Source of the DNA: Actinomadura litoris
Lineage (GTDB): Bacteria > Actinomycetota > Actinomycetes > Streptosporangiales > Streptosporangiaceae
Direction: 5' to 3'
NCBI RefSeq assembly: GCF_009733595.1
Contig: NZ_WOFH01000025.1
Coordinates: forward strand, 1 to 55,861
DNA: 55,861 bases
The notes under the pieces are model-generated. The model did not search any database and was not told the origin of the DNA. It was given only the letters and a program-made list of their open reading frames with translations. The translations under genes were made by a program, and so were the position numbers. Shown piece by piece: positions 25,488 to 53,700 of the stretch. Positions within the stretch are counted from its first letter, which is position 1. Every line of letters begins with the position of its first letter.

Positions 25488-25516
25488 GTTCAACCGGGTC
25501 GTTGAGTCAGTTGAAC
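25488..25516. promoter_or_regulatory. StrR-type operator
   Basis: The left arm GTTCAACCG (25488-25496), 11-bp gap and right arm CAGTTGAAC (25508-25516). The geometry is identical to the StrR consensus and to the site at 22087-22115. It lies 220 bp upstream of the CmlA-like gene, after the kinase stop. A third TTGAAC lies at 25461-25466. Confidence 0.68.
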
Positions 25517-25534
25517 GGGCCGCGAACTTGATCG

Positions 25535-26613
25535 TCAGGCGAAGGCGGGATAAGGGGAGAGCGGGGCCGCTCCCCATTCGGCCGACAGTTCCAGGACGCG
25601 CCGCGCCGCCTCCGCCAGCGCGGGGTACTCCCCGGCCGGGAGCAGCTCGTCCCGGAGCATCCCGCACCGGTGGACGAGCAGCCGCCGGATCGTCGGGGAC
25701 GCGGCGGCGCGGCGGTTCAGCGGCACGTCGCCGGCGACCGCGTCCGGGACCAGCAGCAGGGTCAGCGCGGTCCACGCGGCGATGCCCCGGCGGACCCCGG
25801 CCCGCCAGGCGCCGTCGTCGGCCAGATCCGGATAGACCTCCAGGAGCCCCGCGCGGTAGGTCTCCTCCACCAGCGCCGCGAGCGCGGGATCCAGACGGAA
25901 AACGCACCAGCAACTCGAAAAGGGCATCCGGCAGTACGCGGCGGTGAGGAAGACCGAGGGATGTCCCGACGCCTCGAAATCCAGGAACCGCAGCCCGCCT
26001 GGGGTGAGCATATTGTTGTCGGGGCAGGTGTCGCCCGGGGAGAAGGCGGGATAGCCGTCGTCGGCGAGGCGGCCGAGTTCGTCGATCTCGCCGGCCAGCC
26101 CGTCCGGGACCTCGATTCCCGCTTCGCCGAGCGCGGCGGGGACCCTGCCGATCCCGCGCAGGGTCGAGCTGACCTTGGCGGGCGGATCGCCGTCCCGGCC
26201 GTATTCGCGCCGGAGCCGCTCCAGCTCGCCCTGGCGGCCGTGGCCCGCGCGGGCCATCGCGCCGAGCCCGCGCGCCCAGCCCAGCAGTCCGTCGCGCGCG
26301 GCCTGCGGGTCGGCGCCGAGCAGCAGGTCCGTCAGGCTCGGCCCGGCGCCGAGGTCGGCCATCACGACGAGCGGGTACCCGGTGTCGACGGCGAGGAGGT
26401 CCGGGCCGCCGACCGCGAGCGCGAGCCCGGACGCCTCCGCCGTGAACGAGTTCCGCGCGTCGGCGTAGGTCTTGACGATCACGGTGCCGCCGCCGGGGCG
26501 GCGGCAGCGCAGCACCGCGCAGTCGCCGGGGTCGCCGAGCGGCACGGGGTCGCTCAGCGGCTCGCCCAGCGCCGCCGACGCGGCCCTGACCGCCGCCCCG
26601 TCGCCCGGTCGGG

Positions 26614-26617
<4 letters not shown>
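25535..26617 (-). CDS. APH-fold small-molecule kinase, possible self-resistance
   Basis: A 360-residue kinase-like protein of the aminoglycoside/choline kinase fold. K49 in GGTVIVKTYADA is the probable nucleotide-binding lysine. The catalytic loop is SPGDTCPDNNML (D196, N201), where the usual leading His is Pro, and the metal loop is FLDFEASG (D213). It may phosphorylate the cluster product, as viomycin and capreomycin kinases do, or a precursor. Its GTG start overlaps the NRPS stop in a GTGA, with GGGAGG just upstream, so it is translated with the last synthetase. That coupling favours a dedicated role. Confidence 0.82.
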
Positions 26618-43397
<16,780 letters not shown>

Positions 43398-43398
<1 letters not shown>

Positions 43399-46300
43399 CA
43401 GGAGTCCTCCCGGGTACGCATCGGCCGCAACATCGGCCTCGCTGACTGTTGTTCTCCGAGCCGCCGCGCGAGCTCCGCCACCGTCGGCGCTCCGAGCAGC
43501 ACCCGCAACGGAAGCTCCACCCGCAGGACGGCCCGGATCCGGTTGACCAGGCGCACGGCGAGCAGCGAATGCCCGCCGAGGGCGAAGAAGTCGTCGTCCA
43601 CCCCGACCCTCTCCAGGCCGAGGACCTGCGCGAACAATCCGCACAGGATTTCCTCCCGGCGGTTGGAGGGGCCCCGGCCCGCCCCGGCCACCACGGCGAA
43701 CTCCGGCACGGGGAGCGCGTCCCGGTCCAGCTTTCCGTTCGCCGAGTACGGCAGCGCGTCGAGCACCACCACGGCCGCCGGGACCATGGAGTCCGGCAGG
43801 TGCGTCGCGGCGAACGCCCGCACGGACTCGGGCGTGACGCCCTCGTCCTTCGCGACGACATAGGCGACGAGGCGTCTGTCGGCGGCCGCGCCCGGGACCG
43901 CCATCGGTGCACCCTCGGGGGTCAGGAACTCGACCCGCCCTTCCGGGGTCCGCCGTGCCCTGGCGCCCGTGCGGTACAGGCGGTCGCCGGGCTCGTCGGA
44001 TGCCGGACGTGCGTCCGCCAGATACAGATCGCCCGGCACGCCCGCGGGCACCGCGCTCCGCGAACCGTCGAGCACCTGGGCCCCGCCCAGGGGGTCGACG
44101 CTGTGCAGGGGCGGCGCCGTGCCGTCGAGGGCGTCCTCCAACGCGGGGACGAGGTTCTCGATCGCGGCCCTCATCAGGAGCGCGACCGTCCGCGCGTCGA
44201 TCGGGGCGAGGGCCCCGGCCGACACCTGGATCCCGTCCCCCGTGTCGTCGATGGCGACCTCAAGGGGGAAGTTGGTGCGCTCGCGGGAGTACCGGAGCCG
44301 GATGCCCTCCTGCCCCGGACCGGCCGCGTCCTCCCGGCCGGTGACGTGCAGGTAGTTGAGGAAGGAGGTGAACAGCGGAACGTCGCCGGTGACGCCGCTC
44401 GCCCGCTGCGCCGCCGCGAGCGGCACGTGCTCGTGCTCCAGCAGGTCGCCGAGTTGGGCGCGCATGCCGGAGACGGCCGCGAGCACGTCCTGCCCGTCCG
44501 TCCGGACCCGGACGGGGAGGGTGTTGACGAAGGGCCCGGGGACCCGGTCCGCGCCGGCCCCGGCGTTCATCCGGCCGTACAGGACCGTCCCGAACACCAC
44601 ATCGTCGCGGCCCGACACCGCGGCGAGGACCCGCGCCCACGCCACGTGCGTCACGATCGCCACGCTGCTGCCCAGCTTCCGGGACACCTCCCGCAGCCGC
44701 GCGACCACGTCGGCCGCGAGGGGCTCCACGTGGTGGGCCACCCCGGCGCCGTCGCCCCGCACGTCCAGCACGCCGAACGGGGCCGTGGGCTCGCGGACGT
44801 CCGCGAGCAGCCCGGCGAAGTACCGCTCGTGCTCCGACTCCTCCAGCGCGGCGCGCGACCGCGCCACGAACTCGCGGAACGGCAGCGGGGCGGGCAGGTC
44901 GGCAGCGTCCCCGGAGAGGAACGCCTCCACCTCCCCGAGCAGCACGCCCATCGCGGTGTGGTCCTGCACCATGTGGTGCACCCGCACCAGCGCGAGCCAC
45001 CGGTCGCCGTCGGGGGCGGTGTGGACGCTGATCAGCGGGGCGCGCCCCAGGTCCATCGAGGTGCCGACCGTCGCCACCAGCTCGGTCACCGGATCGGCGC
45101 CTGCGGGGTCCAGGGCCACCTCCTCGACGGGCAGGACGGCGCGGCGCGCGACCACCTGGACCGGCTCGCGCAGGCCCTCCCAGACGATCGACGTGCGGAG
45201 GATGTCGTGCCGGTCGACCACCTGTTGCAGCGCGCCCGTGAACGCGTCGAGCCGGGCCCGGGAGTCGAACTCCAGCACGGTCGGCATCACGTAGGCGTCA
45301 TCACCGCCGTCGGCGAGGAGGTGGTGGAACAGCAGCCCTTCCTGGAGCGGGGCGAGGGGGTAGATCTCGGCGACGTTCGGCGCGCCGCCGACGGTGTTCT
45401 CGGTGATGTGGCCGATCTCCTCGGCCGACAGCTCCACCAGCGGCAGCATGTCGGGCGTGATCTGAGTGGCGCCGTCCGGGATCAGGTTCTCGGGGACCGC
45501 GCCGCGTTCCGCTCCGGCCACGTCCGCGAGCCCGGCCGGGGTCGGCGTCTGGAACAGCGCCCGCACCGAGATCGACACCCCGTGGACGCGCAGCCTTTCC
45601 ACGAGCCGCACCGCGAGCAGCGAATGGCCGCCGAGGGCGAAGAAGTCGTCGTCGACGCCGACCTCGTCCACGTCGAGGACTTCGGAGAACGCCGCGCACA
45701 AGATCTTCTCGCGAGCGTTGGACGGCGCCCTCCCAGAGGTGGCACCCGTCTGCTCTGGGGCGGGAAGGGCCTTGCGGTTCAGCTTTCCGTTGGCCGTCAA
45801 AGGCAGCGCGTCCAGCACCATGAACACCGACGGCACCATGTAAGCGGGAAGGATCTGGGATACCTGAGTCCGAAGCTCGGCGGAATTCACCGCCGCATCC
45901 GAACCGGTTACGAGATATCCGACCAAGCGATCCGCGTGAACGGTGGCCGCCGCGCGTGCCACTCCCCCGAGACGCTCCAGCGCGGCCTCGACCTCGCCCA
46001 GCTCGATCCGGAAGCCGCGCACCTTCACCTGGTCATCGGTACGGCCCAGGCATTCCAGGGTTCCATCGCCGCGCCAGCGCGCCAGATCCCCCGTCCGATA
46101 CATCCGAGCCGACGAAACGAACGGGCACGCCACAAAACGCTCCGCCGTCAGCCCCGGGCGGCCGAGATAACCGCGCGCCAACTGAGCCCCGGCCAGATAC
46201 AGTTCCCCGGTCGCACCGACGGGAACCGGCCGCAGCGCGCCGTCCAGCACATAGGCGGAGGTGTTGAGGAAGGGGCGGCCGATCGAGACCGGGCCCGCAT

Positions 46301-49300
46301 CGACAGGTGCGGACGTGGCCCAGATCGTCGCCTCGGTCGGCCCGTACACGTTCACCGCGTCCAGACCAAGCGCATGCATGTGGGCTGCGAGTTCCTGCGG
46401 GAGCGCCTCGCCGCCCACCAGAACACGCACCTCGGCAGGCCAGCCCTCGACGTCCAGCAACGCCCGCCACAACGACGGAACCGCCTGCACGACGGTCGCG
46501 CCGACGCTGCGCACCAACTCGGCCAGCGCCCTGGGCTCGGCCACGGTTTCCCGGTCGGCCAACACCACACGGGCGCCCGACACCAGCGGCAGGAAAAGCT
46601 CCAACGCCGCGATGTCGAACGACACCGTCGTCACCGCGACAAGCCGGTCCTCCGGGCCCAGCGGCACCCGCTCACCCATCGCCCACAGGTGGTTCACCAG
46701 GGCGCCGTGACCGACCACCACGCCCTTCGGACGACCCGTCGACCCCGACGTATGAATCACATACGCCGAATCACCCGGCTCCAGTAGCGCACGCTTTTCC
46801 AGCGGCTTCCCGGAAAGGTCGAGGTCCTCCAGAACCAGCACGTCGGCAAGGTCCGATGGCAGAACCCCGGCCGTGGCCTTCGACGCCAGGACGCACACCG
46901 GCGAAGCATCGTCCAGCACGAAACCAATGCGCTCCGCCGGATACTCCGGATCCACCGGAACATACGCGCCACCGGCCTTCAACACCGCCAGCAACGACAC
47001 CACCAGATCCACCGACCGCTCCACCACCACCGCGACCAGCGACCCGACACCCACACCACGCCCGACCAACAACCGCGCCAAACAACCGGCCCGAGCATCC
47101 AACTCCGCGAACGTCAACGACACATCACCCGACACCACCGCCACCGAATCCGGAGCGGCGGCCGCACGCGCCTCGAACCACTCCACCACCGACCCGTGCG
47201 GGACGTCGGCGGCCGTGTCGTTCCAGCCGGTGAGGATTCGCGTCCGCGAGGCGGTGTCGAGGATCTCCAGGGCGCCGAGGGACGTCTCGGGGCCGCCGTC
47301 GAGGGCTCGTTCCAGTGCCGCGACGAGGTGTTCGGTGGCCGCGTGCACCATCGCGCCCACGGCGAGCGGGTCGATCGGCGGGACGGCGTCGATGGTCGCG
47401 GCCATGCCGTCGCCGTCGTCGTCGACCGCGAGCGCGACCGGGTAGTTGGTGCGTTCGCGGGACGACAGGAGGCGGATGCCGCGCGTCGCCTCGTCCTGGG
47501 CCTCGGTGTCCGGTCGGCCGCCGGTGTTGTAGCGGTAGTTGAGGAACGAGGTGAACAGCGGCGTGTCGCCCGCGACGCCGCTCGCCCGCTGCGCCGCCGC
47601 GAGCGGCGCGTGCTCGTGTTCGAGCAGTTCGGCGAGTTGGCCCCGCATCGCCGCGACCGCGTCCACGACGCCGGGTCCGCGGGTGCGGACCCGGACGGGC
47701 AGCGTGTTCATGAAGGGGCCGGGGACCTGGTCCGCGCCGGCGCCCGCGTTCATCCGGCCGAACAGGACCGTCCCGAACACGACGTCGTCGCGGCCGGACA
47801 CGGCGGCGAGGACCCGCGCCCACACCAGGTGCATGAGGGTCGCCGGGCTCGCTCCCAGCCGCCGCGCGCTCTCGCGGAGCCGGGTGTTGAGCGCGGGCGC
47901 GAAGGGGATCGTCTCGCGGACGAGCCCGGTGCCGTCCCCGTGGACGTTCACGATCCCGAACGGCGCGGTCGGCTCCTCGACGTCGCCGAGCAGCCCCGCG
48001 AAGTACCGTTCGTGTTCGGAGCGTTCGACGCCGCCGCGCGCCTGGGCGACGAAGTTCCGGAACGGCAGCGGGGCCGGGAGGGAGTCGCCGCGCCCCGCGA
48101 GGAAGGCCCGCACCTCGTCGAGCAGCACCTCCAGCGCGGTGTGGTCCTGGACGACGTGGTGCACCCGCGCGACCGCCAGCCAGCGGCCGGTGCCGGGGAC
48201 GGCGGCGGCGTGCAGGGTGATCAGCGGCGCGCGGCCGAGGTCCATGGCAAGGCCCGCGGCGCTGAGCAGCTCTCCGGCCGGGTCGGCGGCCGAGGGGTCC
48301 AGGACGACCTCGGTGAGGGGCACCGACGCGTTCCGCCACACCACCTGGACCGGCTCGCGCAGCCCCTGCCAGACGAGGGACGTCCGGAAGATGTCGTGCC
48401 GCGCGACGACGAGGTCCAGGGCCTGGACGAAGCCGTCGAGCAGCGTCCGGGAGTCGAACTCCAGCAGGGTCGGTAGGACGTAGGCGTCCTCGCCGCCCTC
48501 CGCCATGAGGTGGTGGAAGACGAGCCCCTCCTGGAGGGGGGCGAGGGGATAGACGTCGGCGATGTTCGCGGCGCCGCCCGGCACGGCCGCGGTGACGCGC
48601 CCGATCTCCTCGGCGGTCAGCTCCACCAGCGGCAGCATGTCGGGGGTGATCTCGGTGGCGCCGTCGGGGATCAGGTTCGGCGGCACCTCCACGGCCCCGG
48701 CGCCCGCCGCGGCGGCGAGCCCGGCGGGGGTCGGGGTCTCGAACAGCGCCCGCACCGAGACGGGGACGCCGCGCCCGCGCAGCCGCTCCACGAGGCGGAT
48801 CGCGAGCAGGGAGTGCCCGCCGAGCGCGAAGAAGTCGTCCTCCGCGCCGACACCGTCCAGGCCGAGGATCTCGGCGAACACCGCGCACATGATCTCTTCG
48901 CGGGGCGTGGCGGGGCCGCGCCCGGACGCGGCCGGGAGCGGTTCGGGCGCCGGGAGGTTCGCGACGTCGACCTTGCCGTTCGGTGTGAGCGGCAGCTCCG
49001 CGAGCGTCACGAACGCCGCCGGGACCATCGACTCGGGCAGGTGCTCGCGCAGGAAGTCCCGCAGCTCGGCCGGGTCGACGTCCGCGCCGGGCGCCGGGAC
49101 GACGTAGGCCGCCAGCCGCCGGTCCGATGCCTTCGGGGCCCGCCGGGCCGCGGGGACGAGCCGTCCGTCCGGGGTCCAGCGGACGCGGTCGCCGGTCCGG
49201 TGGAGCCGCTCGCCCGGGACGAAGGGGCTGGCGATCGGCGCGCCGCCCTCCCGTCCCGCGACGTAGAGGTCGCCGGCGACACCGGCGGGGACGGGCGCGA

Positions 49301-50708
49301 GGCCCTCGTCCAGGACGTAGACGGGGCCGCCGCCGGCGGTGCTCCATTCGGTGAGGATCCGGTGGCGTTCGGCGTCGTCGAGGACGTCCACGGCGCTCAG
49401 CCGGGTGTCGGGCGCCCCGGTCAGCCGGTCCAGGACCCGCGTCAGGCGCGCGGCGAGCGTCGCGGCCGACCCCGCGTCGAACAGGTCGGCGGCGGCGATC
49501 ACCGAGCCGCGCAGCCCGGCGGGCGCGCCGTCCGCGCCGAAGACCTCGCTGACCGGCACCTCAAGGTCGAACTTGGCGACCGGCGGGCCGGGCGGCGGCG
49601 CGTCGGAGCCCGCGTCGGACGGGTCCAGGACGGTGCGGGTGGTGTTCTGGAGCGTCAGCATCGTCTGGAACAGCGGCTGCCGCGCCAGCGACCGGGCCGG
49701 GGACAGGTCCTCGACGAGCCGCTCGAACGGGACGTCCTGGTGCTTGAGCGCGGCGAGCCCGGTCGCGCGGACCCGGGCGAGGACCTCCCGGAACGTGGGG
49801 TCGCCGGACAGGTCGGTCCGCATGACGAGCGTGTTGACGAAGAACCCGACGAGGTCGTCCAGCGCCTCGTCGGTGCGCCCGGCGACGTCGGTGCCGATCG
49901 GGATGTCGGTGCCCGCGCCGAGGCGGGAGAACAGCACCGCCAGCGCCGCCTGGAGCACCATGTAGGTCGTGGCGCCCTCGGCGCGCGCGAGGTCGGCGAG
50001 CCGCGCGTGCACCCGCGCCGGGACCTCCAGCGGCGCGCGGTGCCCCCGGTAGGACGCGACGGACGGGCGCGGCCGGTCGTAGGGCAGGTCCAGCTCCTCC
50101 GGGACGCCCGCGAGGGCCTCCCGCCAGTACGCGAGCTGGCGGGAGACCACGCTGCCCGGGTCGTTCTCGTCGCCGAGCAGCTCCCGCTGCCAGAGCGCGT
50201 AGTCGGCGTACTGGACGGGCAGCGGCTCCCACCCGGGCGCGCCGCCCCGGCTCCGCGCCGCGTAGGCGGCGGCGATGTCGCGGGTGAGCGGCTCGACGGA
50301 CCAGCCGTCGGCGGCGATGTGGTGCAGCACGACGATCAGCACCCGCGCGCCCGAGCCGGTGTCGAACAGCCACGCCCGGACCGGCACCTCGCCCGCGAGG
50401 TCGAAGGGGTGCGCGGACGCGTCCGCGACCGCGCCGTCCAGGTCGTCCGGAGCCACCTCGGCGGTCTGGAGGGCCCACTCCAGCTCGCCGGACTTCAGGA
50501 TGCGCTGGTGGGGCTCGCCGTCGACGGCGGCGAACACCGTCCGCAGCACCTCGTGGCGCTCGATGACGTCGCGGAGCGCCGCGTCCAGGCAGGCCGGGTC
50601 GACCTCGCGCGGGAGGCGCAGGACGATCGGCATGTTGTAGGTGGCGCCCGGCCCTTCGAGCCGGTCGATGAACCAGAGCCGGCGCTGGGCGAACGACAGC
50701 GGGACCAT
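43398..50708 (-). CDS. Three-module NRPS; two modules lack the A core
   Basis: A 2436-residue synthetase: C 1-450, vestigial A 454-590, T, dual C/E about 710-1160, A 1161-1646, T, dual C/E about 1780-2200, vestigial A 2203-2336, T. The condensation motifs are intact (VLHHIAADGW, VHHVVQDHTA, VHHMVQDHTA) and every T keeps GGHSLL. The one complete A domain reads DILQLGVIWK, close to the Gly code. Its DNA (about 45720-47200) has visibly different codon choice from its flanks. A dual domain follows the first vestigial module, so that residue may be released as the D-form. The ATG at 50708 overlaps the upstream TGA. Confidence 0.95.
43701..44100 (-). other. Vestigial A domain 4 (about 133 residues, A10 kept)
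   Basis: It keeps AVPAGVPGDLYLADA, A7-like LYRTGARARRTPEGRVEF, then RRLVAYVVAKDEG and the A10 stretch LPYSANGKLDRDALP. The core and A8 are missing, and the left boundary differs from remnants 2 and 3 because the EW(S/N) linker is also gone. Confidence 0.9.
48941..49346 (-). other. Vestigial A domain 3 (about 135 residues, A10 kept)
   Basis: It keeps YVLDEGLAPVPAGVAGDLYV, A7 LHRTGDRVRWTPDGRL, then RRLAAYVVPAPG and the A10 stretch LPLTPNGKVDVANLP. The core and the A8 hinge are missing. Confidence 0.9.
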
Positions 50709-53700
50709 CAGGACTCCTCCCCGGCGCGCATCCGCCGCAGCGCGGGCCGCCGCGTCCGCTCCTCGCCGAGCCGCGCCTGCTCGTCGAGCCGCGCCGCGAG
50801 CCCGGCGACGGTCGGCGCCTCGAACAGCGTCACGATGTCGGTCTCGACGCCGAGCGCCGCGCGGATCCGGCTGACGAGCCGGACCGCGAGCAGCGAGTGC
50901 CCGCCGAGCGCGAAGAAGTCGTCGTCGACACCGACCCGCTCCAGCCCGAGGACCTGCGCGAACGCCGCGCAGAGCGCCTCCTCCCTGGGATCGGACGGCC
51001 CCCGGGATACGGGCGCGGTGCGACGGGGGGCGGGTAGCGCGCCGTGGTCGAGCTTGCCGTTGGCGGTCAGCGGCAGCTCCGCCAGCGCCATCAGCGCCGC
51101 CGGGACCATCGACTCGGGCAGGTGGGCGCGGACGAACTCCCTCAGCTCCGCCTCGTCGATGGCCGCGCCGGGCGCGGGCACGACGTAGGCGACGAGCCGC
51201 CTGTCCCCGGCCCGGACGGGAGTGTCCGGGGGTTTCAGGAGGTCGAGGGTGCCGTCGCGGGTCCAGCGGGCGCGCTCACCCGTCGGGCGCATCATCGCGC
51301 CCGGCTCGAACGGGCACGCCACCAGGCTCTCCTCGGCGCTGTCCGGCGAGGGGAGGACGTAGAGGTCGCCCGGCACCCCCGGCGGGACGGGACGGAGCCC
51401 CTCGTCCAGGACGTAGGCGGACTCCTTCGCGCTCCAGTCGCCGAGCACCCGGCGCCGCTCGGCGTCGCCGAGGACGTCCACGGCGCCCACCGGCAGGCCC
51501 GGGTCGCCGGTCACCGCGCCCAGCACCCGCGCGAGCCGCCCCCCGATCAGCTCGACCGACTCCGGGTCGAAAAGGTCCGCCGCGCCGACCACCGAGCCGC
51601 GCAGCCCGGCCGGGGCGCCGTGCGCGTCGAACGCCTCGCCGACCGACACGTCCAGGTCGAACTTCGCCACGGTCAGGCCGGTGGACACGCCGCCGGTGTC
51701 CGCGCCCGGCAGGTCCAGGTCGGCGCCCTCGTTGTTGTGCACCGACAGCATCACCTGGAACAGCGGGTGCCGCGACCGCGACCGCGCCGGGGACAGCTCC
51801 TTCACCAGCCGCTCGAACGGCACGTCCTGGTGCGCGAACGCAGCCAGGCTGCGCTCCCTGACCCGCGACAGGACCTCGCGGAACGTCGGGTCGCCGGACA
51901 GATCCGTCCGGACGACGAGCGTGTTCACGAAGAACCCGACCAGGCCGTCCAGCGCGTCGTCGGTGCGCCCGGCGACGTCCGACCCGATCGGGACGTCCGC
52001 GCCCGCGCCGAGCCGCGACAGCAGGACGGCCAGCGCCGCCTGGAGCACCATGAACGTGGTGACGCCCTCCTCGCGCGCCACCTTGAGCAGCCGCGCGTGG
52101 GTCTCGGGCGAAACGTCGAGCGATGCCTCATGCCCCTGGTAGGACGCGACCCGCGGCCGCGGGCGGTCGGCCGGGAGCGGCAGCTCCTCCGGGGCGCCCG
52201 CCAGCGCGTCCCGCCAGTACGCGAGCTGTTCGGAGATGACGCTTCCGGGGTCGTTCTCATCGCCGAGCAGCTCCCGCTGCCAGAGCGCGTAGTCGGCGTA
52301 CTGGACGGGCAGCGGGTCCCACTTCGGCACCCGGCCCTCGCTCCGCGCCAGGTACGCGGCCGAGACGTCCCGGGCCAGCAGGCCCATCGACCAGCCGTCG
52401 CCCGCGATGTGATGGATCGTCACCACGAGGACGCGCTCGTCCCGCCCCGCCTCGAACAGCCACGCGCGGATCGGCGCCTCGACCGCCAGGTCGAACGCGT
52501 ACCCGGCGGCCCGCGCGACCGCGCCGGGCAGGCCGTCCGGGGCGACCGCGGCCGTCTCCAACCGCCAGCCGAGCCGGTCGATGTCGATCACGTGCTGGTA
52601 CGGCTCGCCGTCCTCGGTGGGGAACACCGTGCGCAGCACCTCGTGGCGCTCGACGACGTCCCGCAGCGCCGCGCCGAGCGCCACCGGGTCGACGTCGCCG
52701 GACAGCCGCAGCGCGATCGGGATGTTGTAGGTGGCGCTCGGGCCCTCCAACTGCCGGATGAACCAGAGCCGCTGCTGGGCGAACGACAGCGGTACCCGCT
52801 CCGGACGCTTCCGGGGCGTCAGCGCCAGCCTGGCCGCGGCGGCCTCGCCGAGCCGGGCGGCGAGCCCGGCGACCGTGGGCGCCTCGAACAGCGCCCGCAG
52901 CGGCACCTCCACACCCAGGACCTTCCGGACGCGGCTGACCAGCCGGGTCGCCAGCAGCGAATGCCCGCCCAGCACCCGGAAGAAGTCGTCATCGACACCG
53001 ACCCGCTCCAGCCCGAGCACCTCCGCGAACAACCCGCAGAGGATCTCCTCGTGCATGCCGGACGGCGCACGGCCCGTGCCCGACTGCTTCGGGTCGCTCT
53101 CCGGGGCAGGCGCCGGGTCGTTCTGCTCGATGACCAGGCGGCCGTCGAACGTCCAGCGGGCGCGGTCGCCCGTCCTTCGCACGGGGCCGTCCGGCTCGGC
53201 GGCGGTGTGCAGGTCGCCCACGACCCCGGCCGGGACGGGACGCATCTCCGCGTCCAGGATGTGAGCCGATTCGCTGGCGCTCCAGGCATCCACCTCGCGC
53301 CGCTCGGCTTCGTCGCGCACGTCGAGGGTGCTCAGTCTCGTCTCGGGGTCGGCCGACAGCACCTCCAGCACCCGCGCCCACCGGCGTCCCAACCGCCGAG
53401 CGGAATCGGGCTCGAACAGGTCCGCGGCCGCGACCAGCCCACCGCGCAACCCCGCCGGAGCACCGTCCGCGCCGGTCGTCTCCGCGACACCGAACTCAAG
53501 GTCGAACTTGGCGGCGGACGCCCCGGTCGCCACTCCGTCGGCGTGTACGCCGGAGAGTTCCAGTTCCGCCTGGACGTTGTTCTGCAACGTCAGCGACACC
53601 TGGAAGAGCGGGTGCCGCGCCATCGACCGGGACGGTGACAACTCCTCCACCAGCCGCTCGAACGGCACGTCCTGATGGGCGTAGGCCGCGAGGCTGCGCT

